Positions 10,288 to 25,511 of a stretch of 64,000 nucleotides of DNA are shown one piece after another (the first letter of the stretch is position 1; each line of letters begins with the position of its first letter). The translations under genes were made by a program, and so were the position numbers. The notes under the pieces are model-generated. The model did no database searches. It worked only from the letters and a program-made list of their open reading frames with translations, and was not told the origin of the DNA. The stretch is from assembly GCF_901709675.1 (NCBI RefSeq), contig NC_051101.1, positions 3,845,501-3,909,500 on the forward strand, given 5' to 3'. Source of the stretch: Syngnathus acus. Its lineage: Eukaryota > Chordata > Actinopteri > Syngnathiformes > Syngnathidae.

Positions 10288-13200
10288 GATGATTCCACAG
10301 GATAGGAAAGACCTCCAAACTGTGCAGTCGCTGGTTCAACACGTGAGTTTCATTCCTTGAAATTGGAGGGTAGCATTTGAGGAAACCACAGTGTTTAAGT
10401 TTGGTGTCTCTTTTTGCGGAGGGGGGTAATCTTAGCGCTTAGGTTAATTGATATCCAGTATGTACACAGTCCTTTGGATAAGTGGGCGGCCCTTTTTGTG
10501 TCGGAAAGTGAGACACTCCCTGGCCACAGCACAGCCCAAATAGCAGGCGGGGTTGGTCTTTGGAAAAGTCGGCTTCTTTGCCTCCCTCGACTCGCTTGCA
10601 CCCGGCACCGGGCAACTCGACACGTCGCCTGACAGATGGGTCAATGTTTTTCGCCGTGGCCTCACCTGTGTGGACCCTGGGGAGGCACAAAGAAAGAGAG
10701 AGGAGGTTTTAGTCGTTTGACAGAGCAGATGGCAGACGCTGCTATTGTTGCCTGTGCGTATTTAAAGCAGGTGGGAGTTGCATGGCCTCAAGATGCCAAC
10801 CTGACACATGTCACTCATACAATGTGTGTGACCTTTTACACACTTGGCGAAAATGTCCCCAAATAAACAATGGACAGAGATAAAAAAATAACAAGAAACA
10901 ATAAATATTTTATAGTGCTCGTTACCAGGTTCTGTTTTGAAATGATGAAACCACTACAAACATAGCAGAGAGACATTCCGGGCTGCGTGAACGAGGCGGG
11001 CTCGAATCGCGCCACATGTTTATTACGGGCATATTTATGGCTAGCTCAGCATGTGTCTGTATTTAGTGTGGGGTCATGAGTGAATCGGAGTGACAATGAG
11101 ATGTCTGCTAAAAGACAGACGCTGTGTGTTTGTTGTCTAGCTAGCATCCTATCAAATGTTATTTTAGCCTTTTTCCTGTGGGCGTGAAACAATGAAAATG
11201 ACATAGTCAGTCAGTTGTAAACTTCTTTTTAAAAATTACACAAGCATTAAAAAGCGAGATGTGTAAAAAAAAGAGATGCATTACTAAATTGTTTTTTTTT
11301 TTTTAAGAATTTGATACATTTTTATATTTGAATGAAAAAATATGACTTAAAACCAACCTTTTGATAATACAAAATAAAAAATCTTTCATGTTTTCTCAAT
11401 ACTAACAGGCCGCCTTTTCGCTTTCACGTGACCTTTTAGCTCGTACGGCTTCCACATCACAAACGACATACGGCTATAAATTCTCTGTGGTCCGACAACC
11501 TGGTGGTTCCGTTTTTCTCCAGATGTCAAGCTTCCAGCAGTCAGAAGTCCTTGTTTAAGAGTAGGAAAAACATATAGAAAAAGAAAATGTGACCGCTGAG
11601 TGGAGCTAATTAATTGGATTTTGTTTACCAAGAGATTAGCGGCTTCTGTAGTTTCCACCAACGACAATATTGTCCGTTCTTGGTGGAGGATAAAGAATAT
11701 ATGCCTCTCAGTATTGTAGTATGTCTGGTTCAATCTGTTTGTGTTCAAATATCCAAATGTCTCAATAATCTGACGATGAAAGAAAAAAATTGCTGGTATT
11801 TCATTTAAAGGCCAAATGGCCCAGCCCTACGACTGAGAACAAACAAACCCTAAAGAGCAACAAACTGTCTCGTCAGATGTTGTGCAAGCGCATTCTAATC
11901 TCCGTTCTGCCAGGCGGGCTGGCTCTCGCCCCACAGGAGTTTGGAGGCTTAGCGGGAACGACCCCATGCTGGCGAAAGCAGAAACAGATGTTTAGCGTCG
12001 CGCAGCATGGAGATTCTCCACGTAGACCTGACGCTGCTTTTTAATCACTAGGGAAAGGACTGTTGTGTAATCAACAAAGTAAAACAGTTACAAATGGCAT
12101 GATTACTAGGTGACGTATAAAAATGTGTCTCTGGAGAGAAATGTGAAATTCAAATCACAGAGTTAATATTTGATGTATTTCCTAAAATGTGTCTGAGACA
12201 GCCTTTCTGAATTGTGCCCCACGGTGACATCGCAGTTTGGCTAATTTGCATAATCCTGCCTCCAAACGGTTGGGCCATAGTTTTTGTATATACTATTATT
12301 AAAATTTTATGGAGGGCTAGCTAGCTTTATTATTTGAAAAAAATATATTTTTATGCGTCATGAGGCGAATGAAAGCATCTGGCCTCAGGAGGCTTCATCA
12401 GTGCCGTCCCCGAGAGGTAAACACAAGATAAGAGAGCATTGGACCACCTTGATGAAAGCACTGAGCGCCGCTCACCTGTCAAAAACATCTGGAGACAGAC
12501 TCGGCTACGCTTGCGCGCGCCATGCTTATGCACATAAACCACAAAATGTATCAAGACGGTGACAAAAGCACCTTTTTGGTTTTAAAGCTTCTAAACAAAG
12601 AGAGAGGGGCTTTGTTGACATTAGTAATGGGTCACAACAAGTCGTCTTGGTTGTTCAGCCTCATTAGTCGGGGAGGGGCAACACGGCTGCCATAAAACAT
12701 AAGACGTCAACTTCTGTCCCCCCGCCCCTTCCCCCTCCAAAAAAGACAAAGAAAGCAGACAATATTGTAAATCTTCTGGGTATTATCGCGTCTGAGCTGG
12801 TGGTTGCTAATGACTTTCTCTGGTGACCTCCACAATTTGACACCCCCTACCAACAATCCCCCCACCCTTGCCAACCCCACCCTTAAGACACTCCCTTACC
12901 ACAAATGGACAAGGGTCCTTAATCAGCTTGCTTTTGTCATTCAAAGACAAAGACGAGCACTAGAGACAGGACAGTGACTGACTACAAACTGATGAGCCCC
13001 GCTCCCTTCCAAAAAATGTATTCTTTTGTGATATTATCTATCCGTTTAGCGAGTATTAATTCTTTATTATTTTTCTGGATTAAGAATGTATATTAACAAT
13101 GTAAAATATCTTCATAATCATGACGAGATCGATTTTTGTGCAGATTCTGAAAACCTGACCTAAATATCAGCAGTGGTATCACGATACTGACCCGGAATCA

Positions 13201-14339
13201 GCTTGATATCAAGTCCTGACCAAACAATGTTGTTTAAGCTTGTGACCGGAACATTTTTGCTATTTGACACAAATTTGTCGGTTAACTATGTCACTTAGTC
13301 GTTTTTATTGGACTGTCCTCGATGAACCCCATCGAGCACTGGTGGGTTGCTAGAGAATCGATAGTGGCCCATTTAAAGTATGTAGCAAACCAGCAGGGGG
13401 TCGAAAGTAGATGGTGGGGGCTTTTTTGAGCTGACCTCACCTTTGAGGTCACGACACAGCAGGAGCAAACGGCCTGCTCACCATAGCTCCCGAGTGCTTG
13501 CTAACCTTTGGACCATTTGCGTTGTCGTCACGTTTGGTCACCGCACCGAATCTCCTGACGCGCTTGAACGCGACGCTGTTGTCCATCATCAGGGTTGTTT
13601 CGCTTTTGAAGACGTCGCAATTTGGGGTCGGCAGGTGGCCGACTTGACACCCCGTGCGACTTGAGCGGCCCTCTTAGCACCTCGTTAAAAAACACATCTG
13701 CTTTGGACGTTTTGACTTTCTGGATTATTTTTGACTTTTTTCCTCCCACTTTGCAGGTTATTTCTAGTCTGTTCTCTTTTGTTTATTTCTATTGTGCAAG
13801 GCGTGTGTTATCCTTCCCAAGTGGCTCGGAACAGTCCCATTACATGACAAGCAAGAATCTCCAGCAAACCTTCTCTATTTCACCTCACTTCTGTTGTTGT
13901 TTTTTCGGGCCGGCCGCCACGCGCGCGTCGCCGTTAACCTCTGTTGAACCCGCCAGCTGTCTCGTCTCGTTACGCGTCGGCCGACCTGCTTCCCGACAAA
14001 CGCCCGGCGGACCCACCCCACCTTCCTCCTTCTCCTCCTGTCAGAATCACACGACAACATCCGGTTGAGGCCCGGCGACGTCGTCACGGTTGAGGGAAGT
14101 GTGACGAGGATGTGAGCACGCAGGTTCGCAGCTGTCAGACGCACACTCGGGATGGCGGTCTGTCAGGTCCGCTTTAGATGATTTGAGAGCCGGCCGTAAA
14201 TAATTGATAGAATCATACGTCTGCCGAGGCTGCTGATGTAACAAACGTGACGAGAGCGATGATGATAGTCAAGTCGACGCGCTTCCGAAGTTAGACGGGA
14301 ACATTTGGGGCAGATTTGGACGTCTGCTAGGCATAGGAA

Positions 14340-14585
14340 GAAGCAGCTTGTGCGGATTTTTCCTTAACATTTGTTGCTTAGCTGCTTTATTTATTATTTA
14401 TTCATCACTCTTATTTATTCATTGTTTGTGCCTTCGTGTTTTTATTTTTTTTGTGTTGTTTACTTGTATGTATATTGTGTACTATGTCTTGTCACCGTGG
14501 GATAGTGGGAACGTAATTTCGATTTCTTTGTGTCTTGGCATGTGAAGAAATTGACAATAAAGCTGACTTTGACTTGACTTGACTT
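14340..14585 (+). mobile_element. non-LTR retrotransposon 3' end (5'-truncated)
   Basis: A T-rich stretch leads into CACCGTGGGATAGTGGGAAC, then GACAATAAAGCTGACTTTGA and a GACTT microsatellite tail. This arrangement is typical of common fish LINE-type 3' ends. No reverse transcriptase is present. Family name not assigned; recognition is from memory. Confidence 0.55.
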
Positions 14586-16444
14586 TGCTGTAGCTCTGGC
14601 CACTGCAGTTTTATACTCCACAATCTCCACTTGGTTGCAGCGCTCCATTTACTTACTGCCCTTAATCTCCGCTTGGATAAAATCACTGAAATACACGTTC
14701 ATTCCAACCGAGTCATGATTTTTGCTTTTTGTGATGGCCCCTTAAAGATACAGTCACATCTGCCTCATGGACAAAAGTATTGGAACACAGCTCTTAATCA
14801 GTTTCACTTAAAATGTAACGACCCAATCTTTTTGCCTAACGTAGAGGCCTTTTTTGTTTTCTGAGAGGAAGTTCCCAGGCGGTCCAACAAGCAAAAAAGT
14901 CAAATTAGAAGGTAGGACGGGTCCACATCTGATGTTCCTGCTCCGGCTGTGGATGCAAAGCTTGTTCGAGGGTTGTGGGGGTAATGATGTCATTAGCGGG
15001 GGTACGTTGCCCCTCTAATTAGAAACGTAAGCACAACTGGAGGGGGGTCCTTACATGCAGAAAGATGAAACAGCTTTGAAGGTGATGTATATGCGATGCC
15101 AGTACATGCCCGTGATAAGAAACACGTGCAGCGGTCGGCGTGAAACAATCAATCAGGTTGTTGCCTCCGCCACGCAGTCTCAAGAACCATACGGCCAAAT
15201 GTTGGCAAAAATAGCTGTTGAAAATGGATGGCCACTCCCGTAATAATATATTAAGTCATGAAAATATGAAGTGATGCTTGTTTGGTGTTACCAGGTTACG
15301 GATTGTCCCATTTTTATATTTTAGGGCCGGAGGTTTGGACCGTTTCATCCCGCTTGGAGGCGAATGACGAGCGGACCCGGGAACAGATGACGGCTTTGGC
15401 CTCGGGGCAAGTCGCGCTTGACGGAGGTAATAACACACTCGTAGACACAACCGAGCGTTACTATCGCTCACAAGATCCAACAAGCTGCCATACAACACCT
15501 GCATAATTGGCACACGATAAAGGCCACCGGGGAGGAAAAAGTTGAATGACGATTGGATTAGTCACGCTGGATGACGTCACCATTAGATCACTCTCCTTTC
15601 TACCCACTTGGGATAGTCATTTAAAATTAATCGGGAATTAAAAAGTATCAGGAAAGTCGGTATTCATTGGCTTTGGCCTTTTCCAAAAATCAATCATTAA
15701 ATGTCCTCAGCGGAGATTGTTCGGGTGAATGTTTACAACCCACGTGCGCTCTGTTTAGTCTACTCGGGACCTCGTTTACCTGTCTGCCGGTCAAACTGAT
15801 TCACTAATTATTTTTACTGAATAGGTGAAGTAGCATGTCTCTCGAGACTTTATTTCAGCAAGCATCTAAGGACTGAAGAATTTGGTTGATCCAAAAGTTA
15901 AGATAAAGTTTTCGTGTATTAACAAGGATGAACCTCTTGTTACACTTTTACAACTGACAAATACATGCAATTTATTATTTTAATGACTTTTTGATTGTCA
16001 CAATTTGACCCTAAAACACTTTGCAATAAGCAAGTTTGCAATATGCACTAGCAAGTTTATTTAAAAATACATTTTGAATGATTAATAATCAATGTAATCG
16101 ACCTTAAAGTTTATCCAAACATTTGCATAAAAATGATAATCAGTGTTAAAGTTATGTTTGAAAGGGTTCATTTGCAAATCTGCTGCGACTACAAGTGTGT
16201 ACATGACTGTTGAAATGTCAAGAGTGGAAAGCAACCCACGCTGGAAAGTCACGAATCCCCCAAATCTCAAAATTAAAATTTACTTGGCACTTACCTATGT
16301 TGGCTTGGTAATCCGCTTTTGTTTTGATCCAATGCAAAAAATGTCGTGACGTTATCTTGCTGTGACGGACAGACGCTTCTCTTGCGTGGACGTCGTGTGC
16401 AATGAGGCAGCGTGGGGAGAGAGTCGTGCTACATACAGGGGGGG

Positions 16445-16495
16445 TGAGAGAGAGCGAGTGAGAGAGCGAGTGAGAGAGAGAGAGAGAGAGAGAGG
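16445..16495. repeat. GA-rich microsatellite
   Basis: GAGA/GCGA runs ending in about 13 uninterrupted GA units, just upstream of the TG array. Confidence 0.9.
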
Positions 16496-16545
16496 ATAGA
16501 AAAGCTGCGGGGGTTGGGCAGGTATGTGTGTGCGCTTGTGTGTGA

Positions 16546-16546
<1 letters not shown>

Positions 16547-16631
<85 letters not shown>
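16547..16631. repeat. (TG)n microsatellite, about 42 units
   Basis: Pure TG run of about 84 bp, with imperfect TG units from 16524. Open frames across it are His-Thr repeats, not genes. Potential Z-DNA former. Confidence 0.97.
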
Positions 16632-16634
<3 letters not shown>

Positions 16635-19600
16635 CTAACTCCCACGTGTAGCTGAGGTAATAGCGGGTGACGTGAAGTGCAAGATAAACATGACACCGAG
16701 TGTAGAGCAACAGTTAAAAAAATAATTTGGGAATAATACAAAATGATTTAATGATTATGGTCATGAGTGATAATTAACGTTAGGTAATAATGAAGTTGAG
16801 TTCATGATTGAGGCCTAATCAATTACAAAGGAGAGTTAGGGGCTGCATGAAATATTATTATTCTTCCTGGGGCAGCATAACAGAAAGTAATTGAGAAGCA
16901 CTGCCCTCATCAATAATAAACTATTATATGATTGTTAAATAATGTAATAATCGACTACAGATGTTGAGTTACACCCAGAAATTTAAAAGAGGAAAAGTGT
17001 GACGATAACCATAGAACAGGAAATGATGGCAACACAGGAAAGTGCCTAGCTGCCCTTACTCATAATGACCGAGCTAATCAAATTTCAGTTGAATTCACAT
17101 AATTAATATGACTTAGCAGATGCTAACAAGTAGCATGTAGCTTCTGGGCATGACTAGAATAAGAACGACCAGTGTCTGGGTGATGGTTTTACTCTTCCAA
17201 GCACTCCATGATTAACTTTGTTCTAAAAGAAAAGACTGATTAAGGACTTGCTTGATAAAGGAAGGATACATTAAAGATGCGCTTCACTTGTGATGATAAT
17301 TCGCTGATTGAGTGATTATCTCCACTGATACGGTTTGATTGATTTGATCCTGTTGGAGTGTTTCACACCTCATCATTAGTGGACATAATTGAATTTTCTG
17401 TCATTAATCTTCTTTATATGGGTTATTTTACAGTGATCATCACATGACTCTCACTTTCCGCCATTTTGTTTTTGTGTTTAGCTCATCCTTTCCTTCCTCA
17501 GCTATCACACCTAGGTCTTTTTTTTTTTTTGACGTGGGGTTGGTGGGAGGAAGAGATAAAGCAGGGATCCACACCTGTTTTTCATTCCCAAGTTCATCAC
17601 TCACGACAGGCAGATGAGTGAGAAGACACAGGGCGAAACATTGGGAAGTATTTTTCCCCATAATATAAACTGACTCCAAAACAGAACCATACATAACGGT
17701 TTAGTAAAGAAGTCAATTATATTGATAGAGTATGTTAAAAAAAACAATTACAGCTGAAACAAAGTGCTGAACATAAATAAAAAACAAACATAAAACATAT
17801 GCATGCGCACAGCCAAAAAGAAGCTTTATTGGAGCGCCAGCAGGTCAACAGCGGTGTGCGCTGTTGACAAATGACATGTCTCAGAATAGAACTTCCTGTT
17901 TGGTTGAGGCTGCAGTCACGCCTCATTTGGGGGTCACCACCAAACGGGAGAAATGTGCTCCGCTTGATCTGCCTCTCTGCCGACCTCTGACCCTTCGTCC
18001 CCCCCTCCCACCTGGAGGAAATCATGCTTCCTGCTGAGTTTTGTTGCGTAGTTCTTCGCTGGTGGCGAGGTTAGCAGGTGGCTAACGCTTCTTGGTGACA
18101 GTTTGAGCTAACAGTTCTTGGCGCCGTGTCGACACGTGGCGCTAATCCTCTAATAGTTGCCAAAGATCACGGCATAGAATAGAGAACATGTCTCCCCATT
18201 GTGTTTGCTTGAGCCTCCCTGCTGACCTTCGAACCCGAGTCAAACAACTCTCTAAGAAGTTACAACTCCTTTTGCCCGGCGTTGACGTCTGGCACGGACA
18301 TCGGGATGCGAAGAAAAACAAAGATTGTACATAAATCCCCAACAAGACTCACTCCCTTTGATTGTTTTGCGTAGGAAGACGGTCATAACATGCTGGGAAT
18401 CCGGGCGGTACAATGGGAATGTCCGGAATGTATCATGTCGCCCATTTCCGAGCACTGAAGATCAGAATTACTGGACAAAGACGCGGAAATGTGAGAAATT
18501 CCTGGCTTGGAAAGAAATGTGTTGTTACAGTGGAACACCCCAAAGGTGGTACGGTGGAAAAGTGCTGAGAAAATACTCCCAGAAGTCAATCAGCGTGTTG
18601 TCTAATAATGGTGAGACTTCAGCTGGGTTAGGATCGAAAAGATATGACCTTCATTGGACTATTTTAAACTGAACAAGATCATGCTTTTGATTCGCTCTAA
18701 TGGCGGCTCCTTTCCGCATGAATCGATTTACATTGACAATTAGTTAGAGACGAGGTGAATGGTTTCCACATGGGCACAATACGCCTGGTGATGAATTGCG
18801 CCTGCACGCTCCAATGAGCTAGAGATACCTTACACATTGAGCTGAAGGCTATGATTACATGATCCCTGTTACGTGAAAACCTTTCCAACTTTGTGCCAAC
18901 TCTCCGACCCAGAAATTTTCCTATAAGAGCCTTTTCGTGATCCTCTTGCCAGCTCGCTGTCCTACATGAAAGGTATGGGTATGGGCAGGAAGTCAAAAAA
19001 GACTTCAGTAATTTCAGTAATCTGCTCTGAAAAATTTCTAGGCAGTATGAAAGTGGCTACCGAGCGCTTGAACATACAAGACGAGACCGTAAGAGACGTT
19101 TGCAGACAAGCAAAGCGATGTCCACTTAGTCTCGTGTTTTGGGACAAGCGAGGCGATGACACGGACGTGTTGTTCCTCCGCCGACCACCGGCGCTGTTCA
19201 AAAAGACGTGTCGCCACAGGTTGCTGGTTCAAGTGAGCGTCTCCTGTTTTCGGGACACTCACAAAGGAATGCCGGACTTCCACGCCTGAGGGAACTTGTC
19301 ACAAGGCCACTTAGCCCTGATCAACACCTCTACTGGACCAAAAAGTCTACATTCAGAGCCATTTCCCACCGGAAACCATTTTTACTTGGAGTGTTGTTTA
19401 GAGTGTGTTGAGGTTGCTTTGATGTAACTGGCACCACATTAAAAGTAGAAAAGTCCTGGTTGGCTATACCAAGTTGTCTACCAAATTAATCACGCTTTGA
19501 GTATATGATACAACGTCAAAGATTTAAGAATTAATGAAATTCACATCGTCCGCAGCCATTGACCCTAAAGGTTTAGAGGTTGATCCTGACTTGATTGGTC

Positions 19601-19999
19601 TTGAGTTCCTTTGCACTTTGATGCAACCCTCAAGGGAAGTCCAAGTGCCCCTTTAATTAGCAGTGTGTGTCCAAGCTTCCCCGAGGGCAGCAGGGAGGTA
19701 CACGGACAAGAGGGAACCACAGCGCCAGCTTTGAGGGGTAACGCTGATTGTCAGTCTGGCTCCAGCTAAAGGTAACCTCAGGCTGCTCCCACGCTCACTG
19801 CTGATAATAAATCCAAGGAGGCACAACTGGTAGTGACGCCTCTGTTGGGTCCCAGGTCATCTAGTACTAATGGAGGCCCACAAGGACAATTACTTGTTCA
19901 AGTAGAGAGGCGCTTCCTCTTCAACGAGGGCAGTTTTTGAGTTGAGAGTTATATCTTCAAAGATAGTTTGTAGATTTGTACAAACATATGATCCTTAAC

Positions 20000-20242
20000 C
20001 TGGTTTTAGTCTTGACTCTGCCTCATCCCTTTATCTTGGTCTTGACTTGGTCTCAAGGTGGTCTTAGTCTTGACAAGGTTTCAACCAAAGTCTTGACTCA
20101 GTTTCAGTCTCAATCATCCCACCTTTCTTTGTATTGACTCAATCTCAACTCTTCAAACTTTTGGTCTCGGGTCAACCTCAACATACCTTGGTTGTAGTCT
20201 TGACTCTGTTTGAACTTGTCAAAGTTCCAGTCTTAATTTGGT
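20000..20242. repeat. degenerate GGTCTTGACT-type repeat
   Basis: The motifs GTCTTGACT, GGTCTCAA and CTTGACTC recur roughly every 20-30 bp over about 240 bp. This is a decayed minisatellite, not coding. Confidence 0.7.
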
Positions 20243-23200
20243 CCCACTTTGAGCAGCAGCTAATTTTTTAAAGGAGATCTTATCTGAACGGCAAGAGAAC
20301 TTGCTGCGTCAGTGTTAGTGGGGGAGTGCTGATGAGTAACTCTCGGGAACCTCTTGTGTAAAAGATATCCAAAAACACGAGAAAGTAAGCCAAACGTGAA
20401 GAGCAAAGTCACATCTGCAGTCACAACAAGGCCTCGTCTCAATGCATCCCTGACCTCAGTCGCTACTCAAACAACGAGAAGAAACAACAATTGATTGAAG
20501 ATAGGAAAAAAAGCAAGCCTTGTTGAGTTTCTCTACGTCATCTGAGAAGGAAGAGTGGGCCCAAGGGACAAAGGGGCTTCTCATCAGGCTACTCGCTAAT
20601 ACGAGAGAAACTCAGCAATGTGTGACATTTCAATCCAGAACGGCCACAGCAAGTAACATCCGATATGATTTCAATTCCACTTCAAACGGCAATTTCAGAA
20701 AATAAGTGCATGAACTCATTTACACATTTTACCCCCAGAAAAAGAACACATCGACTCGGAGGGAGTTCATTCGGAATTCAAGGATTTTCTTCTCAGAACT
20801 ATTCCCGATTGTGTATATGAACATAAATCATCAAAGCGGCCACACGCAGTCAGTCAGTGGGTAGAAATTAAGCCGTGCAACCTCACTGGCGCAGACCTCA
20901 AAGATGAATGTGTGGCTTGAAAATGATACGGAATGAATTGATATATAGCATGCTAAGCTAGCTTGCTATACATAGTAGCTTGAGTTTTGCGACACATCTG
21001 CAGCACGGTCGTCTACGCAGGTGGCGGAGACTTAAAAGCGCTTCCTGTCCACTCCTGCCGCTCTTATCTTCCTTCCTTCAAGCCCTTTGCAGCTTTCTCT
21101 CGTGTTCTGCTCGACGACGGCGGATCCTGCTGACACAGCTGTTGGCCGCAATGTGTGGGTGTGTGTTATTTGTCCAAGAGGCTAAAGAGGCAGAGAAAGC
21201 CCGTTTGATAAAGTAACTTTCCAGAGTCGTGACCTCATTGCTCGGCCGCTCGTTGTCGTTATCTAAGGCCGTTTTAGGTCAACTTTTCTGAGTCCAATGC
21301 AGTATTCATTAACAGATTTAATGTAAATAAGAACATCAGGTGATTTAAAAATTAAACTTGACTTTTAAGGAAGTGAAATTTTGAACCTTGAGTCACACTC
21401 AATTTCTTCATAGTTCCTATTTGTCATTGTATAGTTACAAAATTTCGCTATCGTGGAAGTTGCATACAATTGATCACATGAGTCTGCACATCACATTTCT
21501 TCATATTTGTTCGTTAATAATTTTAAAAAATGGAAATCTTAAAAAACAATCAGTTTGTTCCAGTGGTTTAGCGTTTGTATCATAAAACTGTTAATGGCTT
21601 GTTCACTACTACTAGTTTAATACAACAGGTAAAGGTAAAGCTAATTGCATAATTGTCAAGTAACACCATAAAGTGTCAAGTACAAATACGAGTTAATGAC
21701 ATCAGTGAATGCTTTGCTCTTAAAAGTTACTTGTGCCTGATAGCGGTCATCTCAGGGCATTCATTTTAAAACGAGCAGTAGAATTCCACTGGCATTGTCA
21801 ACAAATGAAGGATTAAGATGCCAAGTTGGTAAATAAAACCTGATGGGTGTGTGTTCTGGTTTGTGTCACTCACTCAAAACAGGTCCTTCATTTCCTGTTT
21901 ACAGTGTTTTCATTGTTCGGTCTCTGGAGACCACGGAGAGAGTTGAGCTGATAAAAGTGGCGGTTAAGAATACCAACGGGGCAAACAGATTTTTGGGCCA
22001 CAGATAACGTGTTATCGGCGCTATCGCGATGCTAATCTTGTTCTAATCTGTAAACGTGTTGTGAGTCGCCTACTGGAACCTTTTAGACTTGTCTATTTTG
22101 AAGAGCTTGATAACGTATCTTTTAATCTCACTGCAGTGGGTGATTAGTTGGAGGATTGACAAAAGTTGGACAATACCAAAGAATCTCAACAATGTAGCGT
22201 TTATTTTGATCAAATTTGATAGCAATGAGAGAAGATCTTTAGGCTGAGTGTTGGCAACTCCAAACCAAAATGGCTGACTTCTGTTTCGTTTTTAGGCTTG
22301 GATTTTTGTGTCTTCAGAAATGCAGCAGAAATGACCCCCACTCAGGACAAAGTTTGCCCTTTAAAAAAGACACAAGACACTGACCTATGTGTAGAGGTGG
22401 GAGGTCTGAGGCAAGAGGCGGGGATGGAGGTCAAGCTCCATTTGGCATTGTTTGGAGGCCATGCAGGTCTTGGGTCTCCGGCCGAGACCTGACCTAAACT
22501 GTTTACTTTTTTGGAGAAAGCCTCTGAAAGCAGCGTGATAAATGGCCAGCAATCCAATCAAGATCTTGCCTTTGATTTGTGAGTTTTTTTTCCTCTTGCT
22601 GCTGAATAATGATGATAATAATAATGGCCCCAAAAGCTTTTTGTTCTTGGGAAGAATAAGGACTAATTAACAGAGAATGCCAGAGATCCTTCACACTGTC
22701 TGGTTCTCAACTTGGATTTAAATGGGGAAAATCTTACAATATGTACGGCACATATAAAAATTGTGTTCATCATGTAAATCTAGCCTGAGATATTCAGACC
22801 CTGCAACCTTACAGACTTAATTCCTTACTCCTCTCCAGAGAGCCATTTGTGGTTTTGGGTTTTGTCTAGGAAGCAAGTATGTGGTCAGCCGCTACTTCAA
22901 TACCAAATTCACACCAGGGACATCCATGAATGTAGACTATATGATCGAGTTTGTGGGTCAATTGAGGCTCTTCAGAGAGGGGGTTGGATGAAAGCTCTGC
23001 AGAGTTCCACAGAGCCCCAGGGAGGCTACGAGAGGGGGAGGGGGCTCCACTGCTCTAATGCAATATTTAAGATCCAGCGCGTGTGCATACCCTGATGCTA
23101 AAAAAACCAAAAAAAAACCTGTCCTGCCTTATCATCGTCCACGCTGACTCACGCTATCCATGCATTCACTTGACATTCTCTGTGAGGCTGGAGGGCCGAC

Positions 23201-25511
23201 ACGTACTTGGGGGAACACACCAGTTGAGACCGGGACGGGTTGAGATGGAGTCACAACCAAGACCAAAGCTGGCTAAGACCAAGCAAGTCAAGTCCAAGGT
23301 CAGTTTTAGGCTCATATGATATGATAGTGTATTTTTACATCCTGTCGTTGAAATGGCCCATGTGTCCCAATACTTTTGCTCGTGTTGTGGATTGTAGTAT
23401 TCACAAGCAGGCGGATTTCTTACAGAGTGCAAGCTTTCCTCACTATAGTTTTCGCTATGCCACGAGAGGTCCCGTCGATCCCCGAAATAGAAGCCTGCAT
23501 GTTTTGTGAGAACTGATATTTTTATCATTTGCTCTGCTGAAAATGGCCGTTTTGTGGCTTTGTCCTCAGCAGCAAGTCGTCTCTCCCTTTATGGAAGCAG
23601 TAATCACAGAGGTTCCCTCCTGGTTTTCACCATGCTGGCAACAAACTCCGGAACGGATTCATCACACGGACTCTCACACATATGACAGAAAACTGAGGCT
23701 GATTAAAGACAGTGACGGTATACTTAGCACTGATGCTACGTAACCAACATTAGCCAAGGAGGCAGTGACGCGTAGGCTTGAGCGACCAATGGAGCCAAGT
23801 GGGATAAAATCTCATCATTATGAAAATTACAGCTTTTCTGCTCAATCAGGCGGTGCCTCATTTTGTGATGGATAAAATAAATGGCTTTGGGGAGGCCACT
23901 GCCACAGGTTATCATGTGGCAGACATAAATTGTGATTGTGAAAATCAGCTTTTTAAGAATAAAAGTTGTGAAAATGTCACATGATGTTAGGACACACTTT
24001 GAAAGCTGATTTGTGTTCTCGTTGAGATATTGCGAGAGCGAACACTGAGTCATGACACTGGGAGTCTCCTCCAGCTCTTTGAGGAGCGTAAGATACAGAA
24101 CCAACCTCAATTTTACGCAATTGTAGAGAGAGAGAGAATTGATGCGCTCCATTTTTGTCAGCTTTATGTCCATAATTTCTGGTTCCCGGCTTGTCGACTT
24201 GTCCTTACACAGGAGCTCATATCTCATCTGGCCTTGGCCATTGCCATCCGTCTCAGCCTTGTACAGTATGCTAGTCATAACTCTTGAATGAGATTATTGG
24301 TTAAAAGCACCAAGTAGAGAAGAAAATAGAGCGTCGCGGCTCATTTCTATGAACAGGCTAAAATGATAACCTACACAACTGGTCTTTATTGAAATGTCAT
24401 TCAAAGTAACTGGTGAAAATTGTTGCGTTCCATTTTATTGTAGACATGCACAAAAACGTAACAATCAAAACCAAAAAATGACAGATGACAGTTTTACTAC
24501 AATTCTTCCAGCCTAAAGGCATAAAAACTTTCATTAGCGTTTATTAGAAGAGAGCATTTTGTAAACAATAAAAGTGTTGGTCACCACAGACAACACCGTC
24601 AACTACTGGCCTGGCATGCATATTACATTTTTGCAGCCTTGTAAATAGAAATTGTTTGTACATTGTCGTTGTCGTGTAAACACGCGTAGCCTCGGGTTGC
24701 TCGATCCACTTTGAATCAAATGTCAAGTGTGCATCCAGAGTTGTCGTACCTCTGAGCGCTTTTCGTGGCCTACTTTGATGTTCAAAGTGAGTTCCCCCCC
24801 TCCCATCTCTTTTTGTGTCGTGCCAGATGTGACCTGCAGGAAAAAGTGCTGAGCGAGTGCACCTTTCATGGGAATGAGGTAAGAGTTATGGTCTACCACG
24901 TAGAACACAAAGAGATGAAACACCTCAGTGCCAAGACCGAAATCTGGTGTACAGCAGGACCTATTTTACAATTCTTATTGTTATGATTAAAACAGCGTGT
25001 GGGCAAAGAAAACCACTGCAGCAAAGGCCTTATGGCTCCCACCTGAAACTCATTTTTACCAAGACGAGTTTGTGCAACGACCTTTTGATATAACACACAA
25101 AGTCACTTTTTGGAAATTACACACAATGCAATACCTTCAGGCACCTTAGAACAGGTTTTTAGGGTCAGGTTTCAGGTGTCAGAATGCTGTTTCAGTGATG
25201 TCAGCTTGGTTTCTTTTGTCCTTACTCCTTCCCAAAATTTTAGGTAACAAAACCCCTTCAGAGAAATTGACCCTGCTTATTCCTCAGAATTGAGAATAGG
25301 TCAAAACCCCATTAGAGGCACCATTGGCAGCAGGATTGTCCAAATATACCATTGAGTTGAGCTGTTGTAATTTGTTGCAAAAATGGAAAATGTAACTCCA
25401 ATTGGGTCGTTATTTTATTTTTGAATTGGTTGAACAATAGTTTCAAATAAAGAATGTTTATGGCTACAACCACAACGCGATCATCGATTGATTGTCATTT
25501 CTAGTTTGATA

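Noticed and set aside
13622-14068. 148-codon plus-strand ORF with a hydrophobic start
   Set aside because: Overlaps an equally open frame on the other strand in a GC-rich patch; no family resemblance.
16352-16741. ORFs of His-Thr repeats
   Set aside because: Pure translation of the TG microsatellite.
23736-24278. 180-codon minus-strand ORF, the longest unexplained frame
   Set aside because: No recognisable motif, AT-driven composition, no splice partners. About one frame of this length is expected by chance in 64 kb.
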